From: Paludibacteraceae bacterium
Lineage (GTDB): Bacteria > Bacteroidota > Bacteroidia > Bacteroidales > Paludibacteraceae
Assembly: GCA_017412245.1 (NCBI GenBank)
Contig: JAFPYI010000016.1
Coordinates: 1-64,000 of the forward strand
Length of the DNA: 64,000 nucleotides
Direction of reading: 5' to 3'
How positions within the stretch are numbered: the stretch's first letter is position 1; each line of letters opens with the position of its first letter. Positions 53,065 to 60,873 of the stretch are shown piece after piece. A program made the position numbers and the translations under genes. The notes beneath the pieces were generated by a model. That model was not told the DNA's origin. It was given only the letters and a program-made list of their open reading frames with translations, and did not search any database.

Positions 53065-53096
53065 TTTGTGTATATCATTTTTTTTTCGTACCTTTG
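53065..53096 (+). promoter_or_regulatory. Promoter of ABC ATPase gene
   Basis: TTTG (53065-53068), 20 bases, TACCTTTG (53089-53096). The start codon of the next gene is only ten bases after the last G of the -7 element, giving an almost leaderless transcript. Confidence 0.82.
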
Positions 53097-53105
53097 CAGC
53101 CGGAA

Positions 53106-53786
53106 ATGGTAAACTTACAACATATTAACAAATCTTTCGGTCCGCAGAAAGTGCTGCAGGACATCTCGCTCAGCATTCCTAAAGGCGAGATTGTAGGATT
53201 GCTTGGTCCTAACGGCGCCGGCAAATCCACACTGATGAAGATTCTTATCGGTCTGTGGAAAGCCGACAGCGGGACTGTAGAAGCACCTGCGAACATTGGT
53301 TACCTGCCGGAGAATAATCCGCTATACGAAGATATGTATGTGGTTGAGTATCTGCGGTTTATGGCAGATATGACCTTCACCAATCGCAAGTCCGCAATGC
53401 CTAATAAGCAACTGGTGAACGAATTGATTACTCGCGTAGGTCTGACACCCGAACGCCACAAACATATTCGCGAACTAAGCAAAGGTTACCGTCAGCGTGT
53501 CGGTTTGGCGCAAGCGCTTATCGGTGAACCGGAATTGTTGATATTAGATGAACCGACAACAGGATTAGATCCTAATCAACTCGTTGAGATACGAAGCCTC
53601 ATACGCGAACTCGGGCATGACAAAACAGTCATTCTCTCTACCCATATTATGCAGGAAGTCAGAGAGATGTGCGACCGAATTGTCATTCTCGACCATGGGG
53701 TTATCAAAGCAGACAAACCGATTGGAGAAGTTCCTGATTTAGAGAAATTATTTAGGGATGCCACAGAAAACCATCTCACCCACTAA
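53106..53786 (+). CDS. ABC transporter ATPase (GldA/ABC-2 type)
   Basis: The 226-residue ATPase has Walker A GPNGAGKST, signature LSKGYRQRVGLAQAL, and Walker B LLILDEPTTGLDP. It resembles GldA and other ABC-2-type exporters ATPases that act with a membrane permease; no permease is next to it. The ATG at 53106 is preferred over a TTG in the promoter. The last codons (HLTH and stop) are formed by the (CACTAAC)n repeat, so the natural end may have been altered. Confidence 0.85.
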   Translation: MVNLQHINKSFGPQKVLQDISLSIPKGEIVGLLGPNGAGKSTLMKILIGLWKADSGTVEAPANIGYLPENNPLYEDMYVVEYLRFMADMTFTNRKSAMPNKQLVNELITRVGLTPERHKHIRELSKGYRQRVGLAQALIGEPELLILDEPTTGLDPNQLVEIRSLIRELGHDKTVILSTHIMQEVREMCDRIVILDHGVIKADKPIGEVPDLEKLFRDATENHLTH

Positions 53787-53830
53787 CCACTAACCACTAA
53801 CCACTAACCACTAACCACTAACCACTAACC
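53780..53830. repeat. (CACTAAC)n heptanucleotide tandem repeat
   Basis: About seven tandem copies of CACTAAC separate the ABC gene from ruvB. The unit is the reverse complement of the GTTAGTG unit at 6835-6866, and the first copy supplies the stop codon of the ABC gene. Confidence 0.85.
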
Positions 53831-53837
53831 GTCACAA

Positions 53838-54851
53838 ATGGAATTTGATATACGTCAACAGATGTCCGAAAAGGAGCAAGATAATGCCTTGCGGCCTTTG
53901 TGTTTTGCAGATTTTGCAGGACAAAGCAAAGTGACATCCAACCTAAAAATCTTCGTAGAAGCCGCGAAATTACGTGGAGAGAGTCTCGACCACGTTTTGC
54001 TTTTCGGTCCTCCGGGATTAGGAAAAACCACACTTAGTCAGATTATCGCAAACGAGTTAGGTGTGGGACTTAAAGTCACTTCGGGACCGGTTCTCGACAA
54101 ACCCGGAGATTTGGCAGGATTGCTTACTTCACTCGAACCGAACGATGTGTTGTTTATTGATGAGATTCACCGTCTCAGTCCTATTGTGGAGGAATATCTC
54201 TATTCCGCGATGGAGGATTATCGGATTGACATCATGATTGATAAAGGTCCGTCTGCGCGCACGATACAGATTGATTTGAATCGCTTTACTTTGATTGGAG
54301 CCACCACTCGTAGCGGTTTGTTGACTTCCCCACTCCGTGCACGTTTTGGCATCAATTGCCACCTCGAATATTACGATGCAGATATTTTGACGGGCATTGT
54401 CAAACGTTCTGCACGACTCTTAGGCATAGAGATAAACGAGAAAGCGGCCGGAGAGATTGCACGACGTAGTCGTGGTACGCCCCGTATTGCCAATGCTCTC
54501 TTGCGTCGCGTACGCGATTTTGCACAAGTGAAAGGTGACGGAAAAATTGATTTGGAGATTGCTCAATATGCGCTCGAAGCGCTAAACATCGATACTTTCG
54601 GACTCGACCAGATTGACAACAAACTGCTGCTCACGATTATCGATAAGTTCCGTGGCGGACCGGTTGGACTCAATACAATTGCAACGGCAATGGGAGAAGA
54701 CGCAGGTACTATCGAAGATGTTTACGAGCCGTACTTGATCAAGGAAGGTTTTATCAAACGTACACCTCGTGGTCGAGAAGCAACGGCACTCGCATACGAG
54801 CATCTGCATAAGACACCTATCTCACCCGACGGCCAACAGAGTATTTTTTAA
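53838..54851 (+). CDS. ruvB: Holliday junction ATP-dependent helicase RuvB
   Basis: RuvB drives branch migration of Holliday junctions together with RuvA. The 337-residue AAA+ protein has Walker [10 protein letters not shown], Walker [11 protein letters not shown], sensor 1 LIGATTR, the arginine finger in PLRARFG, and the C-terminal winged-helix end ([13 protein letters not shown]). Length and motifs are normal. Its stop overlaps the stop of the convergent HTH-like gene by four bases. Confidence 0.97.
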   Translation: MEFDIRQQMSEKEQDNALRPLCFADFAGQSKVTSNLKIFVEAAKLRGESLDHVLLFGPPGLGKTTLSQIIANELGVGLKVTSGPVLDKPGDLAGLLTSLEPNDVLFIDEIHRLSPIVEEYLYSAMEDYRIDIMIDKGPSARTIQIDLNRFTLIGATTRSGLLTSPLRARFGINCHLEYYDADILTGIVKRSARLLGIEINEKAAGEIARRSRGTPRIANALLRRVRDFAQVKGDGKIDLEIAQYALEALNIDTFGLDQIDNKLLLTIIDKFRGGPVGLNTIATAMGEDAGTIEDVYEPYLIKEGFIKRTPRGREATALAYEHLHKTPISPDGQQSIF

Positions 54852-55399
54852 TAACCGCCGATTATCTTTTTGACCATAGCCAGTCCGTTTTTGCCACCGA
54901 TGATGTAACCTTTGTACACTCGGTCGGCTGTTTTCAGGTTGTCTATAATCATGGGCTGACCTTCTGCTATTATGCGGCAGGAGAAAGTATCGCCCTCTCG
55001 CAGTTTACTATTGCCCACTTGCAACACTTCCCAACGAAAATCACCTTTGTATTCCAATAATGCAAAACGGTCCGGCAGCCAAAAGATACGAACCATTCCG
55101 CCAACAGGCATCTCCTCTGCACGAATAGCCATACCATACACAAAATCCGAATCCGTGTCCGCTTTTCCGTATGCATCCAAAATCTCTACGGTGGTACGGC
55201 GGACAGAAGAATAACCTTTTTTATAGCCCCATATACGACTTAATGTATCAGGACTGATTTCTTTGCCGATGTCTAATTTGATACGCAGACTCAGTTCTGC
55301 AAAATCCGCAGGACTGTCCGGATGACTGCCAAATCGACTCTCTACACGTTTGACGATTTGCAGCATTTCCGGACTATTGGCAGGAAGAGAAGTGGACAT
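54848..55399 (-). CDS. HTH-like Bacteroidota protein of unknown function
   Basis: The 183-residue protein has an N-terminal helical segment ([47 protein letters not shown]) that follows a Bacteroidota helix-turn-helix pattern, then a small beta domain ([38 protein letters not shown]) rich in hydrophobic strands. No signal peptide is seen. It may be a regulator sensing a ligand. It is transcribed divergently from the Ser/Thr kinase gene with promoters overlapping between them. Confidence 0.6.
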   Translation of the reverse strand: MSTSLPANSPEMLQIVKRVESRFGSHPDSPADFAELSLRIKLDIGKEISPDTLSRIWGYKKGYSSVRRTTVEILDAYGKADTDSDFVYGMAIRAEEMPVGGMVRIFWLPDRFALLEYKGDFRWEVLQVGNSKLREGDTFSCRIIAEGQPMIIDNLKTADRVYKGYIIGGKNGLAMVKKIIGGY

Positions 55400-55427
55400 T
55401 TCTTTGCGCTTGAATAAAATTAGGCTG

Positions 55428-55458
55428 CAAAATTACAAATAAATTTGCAAATATCAAA
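55428..55458 (-). promoter_or_regulatory. Promoter of HTH-like gene
   Basis: On the minus strand TTTG (55458-55455), 19 bases, TAATTTTG (55435-55428). It interleaves with the divergent kinase promoter. Confidence 0.55.
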
Positions 55459-55475
55459 GAAAAAGTGTACTTTTG
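55444..55475 (+). promoter_or_regulatory. Promoter of Ser/Thr kinase gene
   Basis: TTTG (55444-55447), 20 bases, TACTTTTG (55468-55475). The ATG is ten bases after the element, as for the ABC gene at 53106. Confidence 0.75.
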
Positions 55476-55484
55476 TGCCGAAAA

Positions 55485-56696
55485 ATGACTGAAAACGAGT
55501 TTACATCCGGTCCTTTGCGTGATTTCTCTGCGCAAGAATTAGGTTCTCCGCATTTCACGGATCTGGAGTTGTTGTCCGACTCCGGTCACAACTGTGTCTA
55601 TCGCGCATTGCTGGATGGAAAATGGGTTATTCTCAAGACGGTCAAGGAGGAGGAAGGCAATACGGCCCGCAACCAAATGTTGCTGCGTAGAGAGTATGAC
55701 ATCATGCACGCCATTGATTGTCTGTATGTTGTCAAGACATGGCAATTGACAGATGTCCCGGGCATAGGAAAAGCCATTGTGATGGAGTATGTCCATGGCC
55801 GTCCGTTAGACCGGTTTATAGCGGAGAATCCTTCTTCGGCAGAGCGTCGCCGTGTGGCGGACGAACTGATGGAGGCATTGGTTTTCCTGCATGAACGTCA
55901 GGTGGTGCACGGCGATTTGAAGCCGAGCAATATCCTGATTACCGATTCGGATAACCATGTCCAGTTGATTGATTTTGGTTTTTCGGACAATGAAGCATTC
56001 ATCGCTAAGAATATCGGAACATCGCCTTCTATCAGTTCGCCGGAACAACTGCCCACTGATGTTTTAAAACCCGAACGGGACATTTATGCGTTAGGTAAGA
56101 TACTTGCGCTCCTTTTTCCGCAATCAGTCAAACCGGTTATCCGCCGTTGCACATCTGCCAACGGCAAACGATACACCTCCGTCCGCCAGGTCCGCTCTGC
56201 GCTCCATCGTTATTGGCGAATGAGGTGGTTGCTGCCTATGCTTGCCTTTTTGGCTATTGCAGCTGCTTGTCTGGTCTGCTTCTGGCCGCAGAAACAAGAG
56301 CTTCCCTCTGCGGTTGAGTACCATACGGATACGGTCGTTGTTATACAGCCTGCGCCGCCGGCGGTGGATTCCGTATGGTTGAATGTAAAGAGTAAGGCAG
56401 CCGGACGATACAAGGCATTGTATCGCACCTATGCCGATTCGATTAAGAACATGCCGAAAAAGATTCGCAATGATGCCTTAGCTATGACAGATTGCTATGC
56501 AAGGCGGATGCTACAAACGCGAGATAAATTTGCGAAGTCCTATCCTCAATATGAGGAACAATTGTATGATCAATACCTTTTTATCTATAGCCGGGACATC
56601 AATGTTTTGTATAACATCCATAAAGATTACCCGTATGTGACTGTCAACCTCTATGGCGATACAACTTATCTGCCAGTGAAACCGCTTTCCGAGTAA
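55485..56696 (+). CDS. Membrane serine/threonine protein kinase
   Basis: The 403-residue protein has a eukaryotic-type kinase domain at residues about 25-245: Lys in WVILKTVKEEE, catalytic HGDLKPSNILI, metal-binding LIDFGFS and SPEQLP. The catalytic loop is HGD rather than HRD. A transmembrane helix (WLLPMLAFLAIAAACLVCFW) at about 250-270 leads to a periplasmic domain of about 130 residues with no known fold (YRTYADSIKNMPKKIRNDAL). It may pass an outside signal inward. The start is the ATG just after the promoter; neighbours are the HTH-like protein and an AAA ATPase. Confidence 0.88.
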   Translation: MTENEFTSGPLRDFSAQELGSPHFTDLELLSDSGHNCVYRALLDGKWVILKTVKEEEGNTARNQMLLRREYDIMHAIDCLYVVKTWQLTDVPGIGKAIVMEYVHGRPLDRFIAENPSSAERRRVADELMEALVFLHERQVVHGDLKPSNILITDSDNHVQLIDFGFSDNEAFIAKNIGTSPSISSPEQLPTDVLKPERDIYALGKILALLFPQSVKPVIRRCTSANGKRYTSVRQVRSALHRYWRMRWLLPMLAFLAIAAACLVCFWPQKQELPSAVEYHTDTVVVIQPAPPAVDSVWLNVKSKAAGRYKALYRTYADSIKNMPKKIRNDALAMTDCYARRMLQTRDKFAKSYPQYEEQLYDQYLFIYSRDINVLYNIHKDYPYVTVNLYGDTTYLPVKPLSE

Positions 56697-56731
56697 AAAG
56701 CAAATAAATTCGATTTTTCTTGCCCAAATTC

Positions 56732-56795
56732 TTGTGTAAATCAAACTTTTGTTGTATCTTTGCAGCGAATTTTACGTGACGTGAATTTCGTCACG
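56732..56795 (+). promoter_or_regulatory. Promoter plus perfect inverted repeat upstream of AAA ATPase
   Basis: TTG (56732-56734), 20 bases, TATCTTTG (56755-56762) form the promoter. CGTGACG-TGAATTT-CGTCACG (56775-56795) follows in the leader as a perfect seven-base inverted repeat and may be an operator or an mRNA hairpin. Confidence 0.65.
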
Positions 56796-56835
56796 GAGAA
56801 AACGATATGTATAAAATTTTTAATATCAATTGTTT

Positions 56836-57969
56836 ATGGCAAGTCAGATTGGTGTAACGAATCCATTTTCGATTACCTCTTATTTAGGCGCAGAGTATTT
56901 TTGCGACCGTATTGAAGATACCAAAAATTTAGAAGATGCCTTGCGCAATAAGCGCAATGTGACGCTTATCAGTCCTCGGCGCGTTGGCAAAACCGGTTTG
57001 ATACAGCATTTGTTCTATTCTTTGGATACAAATGAAGCACATTGCATTTATGTAGATTTGTTCAGTACTTCCAATCTGCAGGATTTTACCAAAGTCTTTG
57101 CGGAAGCGGTATTGAGTGCTCGCATTAATCCTTTCTCCGAACGTATCTGGGAGGAAATAACGCATTTCTTTGGCGCATTGCGTCCTGTTTTTGGCATAGA
57201 TCCTGTCAGCGGTACGCCGCAATGTACGATTGATGTACAGCCTCAACGCGAGGAATGGACCTTGCAGCAGATTTTTACATATCTCGAGAAATCGGATAGG
57301 CCTTGCTATGTGGCTTTTGACGAGTTCCAAACCATTGCCGAGTACAAGAATGTGAAGATGGAAGCATTGCTGCGAACATATATTCAGCAGTTGAAAAATG
57401 TGCAGTTCATCTTTGCCGGTAGTAAGAAACATGTCATGGCCCAGATGTTCACTTCTGCCAAGCGTCCATTTTACCGGAGTACACAGATGATGAATATAGA
57501 TGTGATTGACGAGGTCGCCTATTATCAATTTGCCTGCAAGCATTTGGCAGCACATGGTCAACAAATCAACCGGGATGTTTTTCATGAGTTATATACCATG
57601 GTGGATGGCTATACATGGTATGTGCAGGTGTTATTGAACCGGCTTTATCAACGCGGATTAGAAGTTATAGACGAGAGTGCAATCAAGGCCGCACTTAACC
57701 AATTGATACAAGAGGAAGAACCGGCATATCAGATGTATTGCCGGCTGATTACGGATCGCCAACTGCAAGTGCTACGGGCTATTGCGAAAGAAGGAATAGT
57801 AAAAGAACCGGGGAGCAATCATTTCTTGCAAAAGTATCAACTTGGAGCCTATAGCACAGTAAGAGGAGCTATCCTTACTCTAATAGACAAAGAATTATTG
57901 TACCGGAATGATGATGGAGATTATAGGGTGTACGATAAGTTCCTCAGCTATTGGCTGAAACAGCACTAA
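56836..57969 (+). CDS. AAA-family ATPase (archaeal-type)
   Basis: The 377-residue cytosolic ATPase begins ASQIGVTNPFSITSYLGAEY. Walker A is SPRRVGKTGLIQ (about residues 46-57) and Walker B is CYVAFDEFQTI, with a sensor-like FIFAGSKKH. The C-terminal 70 residues (LQVLRAIAKEGIVKEPGSNH, FLQKYQLGAYSTVRGAILTL) look like a winged helix. This is the layout of the archaeal ATPase/DUF234-type family common in Bacteroidota, whose cellular role is unknown. The ATG at 56836 is used; the upstream TTG is rejected. It has its own promoter. Confidence 0.82.
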   Translation: MASQIGVTNPFSITSYLGAEYFCDRIEDTKNLEDALRNKRNVTLISPRRVGKTGLIQHLFYSLDTNEAHCIYVDLFSTSNLQDFTKVFAEAVLSARINPFSERIWEEITHFFGALRPVFGIDPVSGTPQCTIDVQPQREEWTLQQIFTYLEKSDRPCYVAFDEFQTIAEYKNVKMEALLRTYIQQLKNVQFIFAGSKKHVMAQMFTSAKRPFYRSTQMMNIDVIDEVAYYQFACKHLAAHGQQINRDVFHELYTMVDGYTWYVQVLLNRLYQRGLEVIDESAIKAALNQLIQEEEPAYQMYCRLITDRQLQVLRAIAKEGIVKEPGSNHFLQKYQLGAYSTVRGAILTLIDKELLYRNDDGDYRVYDKFLSYWLKQH

Positions 57970-58042
57970 CCCCTTCACATTCCACCATACACCATACACT
58001 ATATACTAAATTAGGGCTAATTAGGGCGTAAAGGGTCAAACC

Positions 58043-58074
58043 TTTGCGCCTTTCTTTTTTTTGTAGTACTTTTG
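58043..58074 (+). promoter_or_regulatory. Promoter of the envelope operon
   Basis: TTTG (58043-58046), 20 bases, TACTTTTG (58067-58074), preceded by no competing element. It is the only good promoter found between the AAA gene and the four-gene envelope operon. Confidence 0.7.
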
Positions 58075-58218
58075 CAATGCAAAATCGTAATGAGGCGTTC
58101 TTTGCCATATTGAGGCCCCGCCGGACTAACGTAATGCACCAAACGTGCACTAAAAAAGTGCAAGTGTGCCATAAAAATGAGATCTTTTACATATGAATGA
58201 ATGAATGAGACAAATCAA

Positions 58219-58266
58219 AAATCACGGGATATATACTATGTATATATAGGGTGTAGTGGGATGCGA
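58219..58266 (-). repeat. Dispersed AT-palindromic element, copy 2
   Basis: Read on the minus strand, GCATCCCACTACACCCTATA, TATA-type palindrome, CCCGTGATTTTT aligns with copy 1 at 18406-18460. It lies in the leader of the envelope operon in the opposite orientation to the genes. Confidence 0.6.
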
Positions 58267-58422
58267 TATACCCTCGATATAGTTTCGAGATACACTCAAC
58301 CCGAATCTATCTCGCTGGTCTGATTTGAACTATAGGTGCAGAAACAAAATTTAATATAATATAACGGAGAATGCCGAAAATCCGATAAAGAGTAGGCATA
58401 AACTAATACTAATCATTAAATT

Positions 58423-58905
58423 ATGAAAAAATTATTTTATCAATTAAGTGTTTTGTTGGTAGGTGTACTTTTTGTATCATGTGGAACCCACAAGACGATT
58501 GCTTACTCTAAATCCGAGCCTGTGTGTATTGCCAGTGAGTTAGATGGTTCATATACACTACGTGTAGAGGGACGTGGACGAAATGCTGTAGATGCATATG
58601 AAGAAACAGGAAAACAAGCGCTTTATGCCGTGCTCTTCACTGATGTTAGTTGGCCGAATGGTCCTAGAAAAAAAATTGATTCGGTATTTCTTCTGAAGCA
58701 ACGTGCATACGAACAAAATAAAGCATACTTTGATAATTTTTTTAGAGATGGTGGGGATTATACTCAGTATATTTCTATGAAGGAAAAACGAGATCTCTCC
58801 AGTATCTATACAAGAACAAATGCACAAACAGTTTGTACTACTACTGTATGTGTGTTTAAATCTCAACTTGAACAACGCCTTATCAGCGATGGTATTTTAA
58901 AATAA
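58423..58905 (+). CDS. LPP20-like lipoprotein, first gene of envelope operon
   Basis: The 160-residue lipoprotein (lipobox LLVGVLFVSCGTH) carries the pattern LRVEGRGRNAVDAYEETGKQ, ALYAVLFTDVSW, NKAYFDNFFRDGGDYTQY and LEQRLISDGILK. The same blocks recur at residues about 50-175 of the 473-residue protein in this operon, so the two are homologues. The regular helix of A-x-A type with a beta strand before it is typical of LPP20/FlgP-like domains, though that assignment is by eye. It would be anchored in the outer or inner membrane. Confidence 0.65.
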   Translation: MKKLFYQLSVLLVGVLFVSCGTHKTIAYSKSEPVCIASELDGSYTLRVEGRGRNAVDAYEETGKQALYAVLFTDVSWPNGPRKKIDSVFLLKQRAYEQNKAYFDNFFRDGGDYTQYISMKEKRDLSSIYTRTNAQTVCTTTVCVFKSQLEQRLISDGILK

Positions 58906-58928
58906 TAAATTAACTAAAACAAACAATC

Positions 58929-60812
58929 ATGAGAAAATTAAACAATGTAATGGGCTTATGTATAGCCCTAATGATGTCTTCAATGGCATTCGCTAAAGGA
59001 CAGGTAAAATCTACGGTTATTTCTTCGGATTATTCCCGTAACAGCATTTCAAAAATTACGATTCTTTATGGAGATCGATGGGATAACCAAGTCGTGACCG
59101 GTGTGGATTCTATTCAAACTGGTGCAAAATTTGATATAAATAACATCAAAACAAAAACCATTCGTCTTAAAGGAGCCTTCCGAACGGCGGAAGAACAACA
59201 AGCCCAACTTGCAGCACAACAACCGCAAGAAAAAACAAATGCGTTTAAAGATATGTTCAAGGGTATAGGTGATGCCTTTAAAGGCTTAGGCAAAGGTGTT
59301 GCTGCCAAACCCGACACATTGACACAACGTCTTCTGACTGAGTATATCAACCAAAACAACATCGGAAAAGAAATTTTTGACTACGTATTAATGGTAGATG
59401 GTAATGGAAGATTCCACTATGATCTTATGGTAGAGCGTAGCCGGTGGAATGCTACAGATGCTGATGTGCAATTGGATAATGCATCTCAAGTAAAAACTGT
59501 GAACGAAAACGGGCCAGCTCTGTTGGCTAATAGTTACTTAATAGTGTATGACGCGAAAGAGACCAAGATAGGTGAAACTACCGATAAAAACGGGAATAAG
59601 AAGCCCGTTTATATGGCTGATGTAACAGGCTATGTATTCGCGATCGATAGTGCTGAAGAAGTTATAGGTAATATTGTGCACAATATGTGGATTAATGATG
59701 GAGAGGAAGCAAGTGTTGTTGCGCAAAAACGCGATTTATATCGAAACGTCCGTATTCCAATGAAATGTATTGCCGCGCAATCTGCTTCTGCCTCTTCCGA
59801 AAAGTCTATGGAAAAAGCTATTTCCAGCTCGTATGATGATATTCTCCGAAAACTCGAAAATAAAATATCTGCATGGGAAGTAACAGCTACTCCAGAGGAA
59901 GTGCGTCCATATATTACGGCAAAGGTTGGAACAAAAGAGGGGTTGAAAAATGGTCAGCGATTCAAAATCTTCAAAAATAAAGGAGATGAGGAAGAAGGTA
60001 ATCTTCGTACAGTAAAAGTAGGATATGCACGTGCTACTGAGATAAATAATAACAATGAGGTAGCAACAGGCAATACTGGTGTTTCTTCGTTCTATCAAAT
60101 TTCAGGACGACATCTAAAAGGAACCGAATTCCTTAAACAAAGCAATGACATTCGGTTAGGGGTAAGCCTTGATTATAATTACAATGGACTGGGCATGGGA
60201 GCTAACAATAAGATATTCGGTGCATACTCTATGGTAGATCTTACTATAGATTATCTTGCTTATATCCATAAATGTGGTATCAGCCATTATGCTCGCCTCA
60301 ATGTCGGCTATGATATCAATACCGCCAAACAATTAGAAGAGGGTGCTAATGAGAATGGCACTGCTTGGTATACGTATGCAGATGGAAAATATGCAGGACA
60401 AGCAATTTTTGGGAAGGGAGTTTCTTATGTTAATGTGGCTGTCGGATATGCTTGCGGTTTGAAAGTAAAACAAGTAATGGAGTTTCAACCATTTATCAAT
60501 GTTGGATTAGATATTATTGTTCCTCATGGTTTTGATAATAGTGTATTGACAAATTTATCAACGGCTGTACTTGGAGAGACTATCAATTTTACGGATAAAA
60601 CAGCTAAGCAAACTTTCGGATTGTTTATTGATCCAGGTATGCGAATCGTGTTCAATTGCGGTTATCCTTTCCAATTATTTATTCAGGCAAACTACTCTGT
60701 AGGCATTATGCAATGGAATGCATACAAAGTGCTTAACGAGTATGCTAAGCAGTGTGGCTATGGTCATGGTATGGGACTTGGTGCTGCTGCAGGTGTAAAA
60801 TGGACATTCTAA
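58929..60812 (+). CDS. Secreted outer-membrane protein with FlgT-like segment and C-terminal barrel
   Basis: The 627-residue protein has a signal peptide (MGLCIALMMSSMAFA). Residues 25-330 are a novel periplasmic part, including a helical run (FKDMFKGIGDAFKGLGKGVA). Residues about 335-375 (ITAKVGTKEGLKNGQRFKIF, VKVGYARATEI) look like the FlgT C-terminal/SH3-like fold, which binds surfaces. From about 410 to the terminal Phe (AAAGVKWTF) the alternating aromatic strands suggest a small outer-membrane barrel. No catalytic motif. It is in an operon with three secreted proteins. Confidence 0.6.
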   Translation: MRKLNNVMGLCIALMMSSMAFAKGQVKSTVISSDYSRNSISKITILYGDRWDNQVVTGVDSIQTGAKFDINNIKTKTIRLKGAFRTAEEQQAQLAAQQPQEKTNAFKDMFKGIGDAFKGLGKGVAAKPDTLTQRLLTEYINQNNIGKEIFDYVLMVDGNGRFHYDLMVERSRWNATDADVQLDNASQVKTVNENGPALLANSYLIVYDAKETKIGETTDKNGNKKPVYMADVTGYVFAIDSAEEVIGNIVHNMWINDGEEASVVAQKRDLYRNVRIPMKCIAAQSASASSEKSMEKAISSSYDDILRKLENKISAWEVTATPEEVRPYITAKVGTKEGLKNGQRFKIFKNKGDEEEGNLRTVKVGYARATEINNNNEVATGNTGVSSFYQISGRHLKGTEFLKQSNDIRLGVSLDYNYNGLGMGANNKIFGAYSMVDLTIDYLAYIHKCGISHYARLNVGYDINTAKQLEEGANENGTAWYTYADGKYAGQAIFGKGVSYVNVAVGYACGLKVKQVMEFQPFINVGLDIIVPHGFDNSVLTNLSTAVLGETINFTDKTAKQTFGLFIDPGMRIVFNCGYPFQLFIQANYSVGIMQWNAYKVLNEYAKQCGYGHGMGLGAAAGVKWTF

Positions 60813-60820
60813 TAATCAAC

Positions 60821-60854
60821 AGGATTCCTGCGCGCATATGCGCGCAGGAATCCT
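60821..60854. terminator. Perfect 34-base palindrome
   Basis: The arms, 17 bases each, pair fully (AGGATTCCTGCGCGCAT and its complement) with no loop. It follows the 627-residue gene by eight bases and precedes the next by 19. It could end or process the transcript, or bind a dimeric protein; no long T run follows. Confidence 0.5.
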
Positions 60855-60873
60855 AATTTAATTGTATAATAGT

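Larger units (their letters stand above)
57970..58422. other. Long leader and non-coding region before envelope operon
   Basis: This gap of 453 bases holds a text-like repeat (57977-58036, ACACCATACAC and TTAGGGCTAATTAGGGCG units), a strong promoter (58043-58074), a hairpin TGCACT-AAAAA-AGTGCA (58146-58162) and copy 2 of the dispersed element (58219-58266). A transcript from the promoter would have a leader of about 340 bases. A 20-39 codon frame (58077 or 58134 to 58196) is possible but unproven. Confidence 0.6.
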
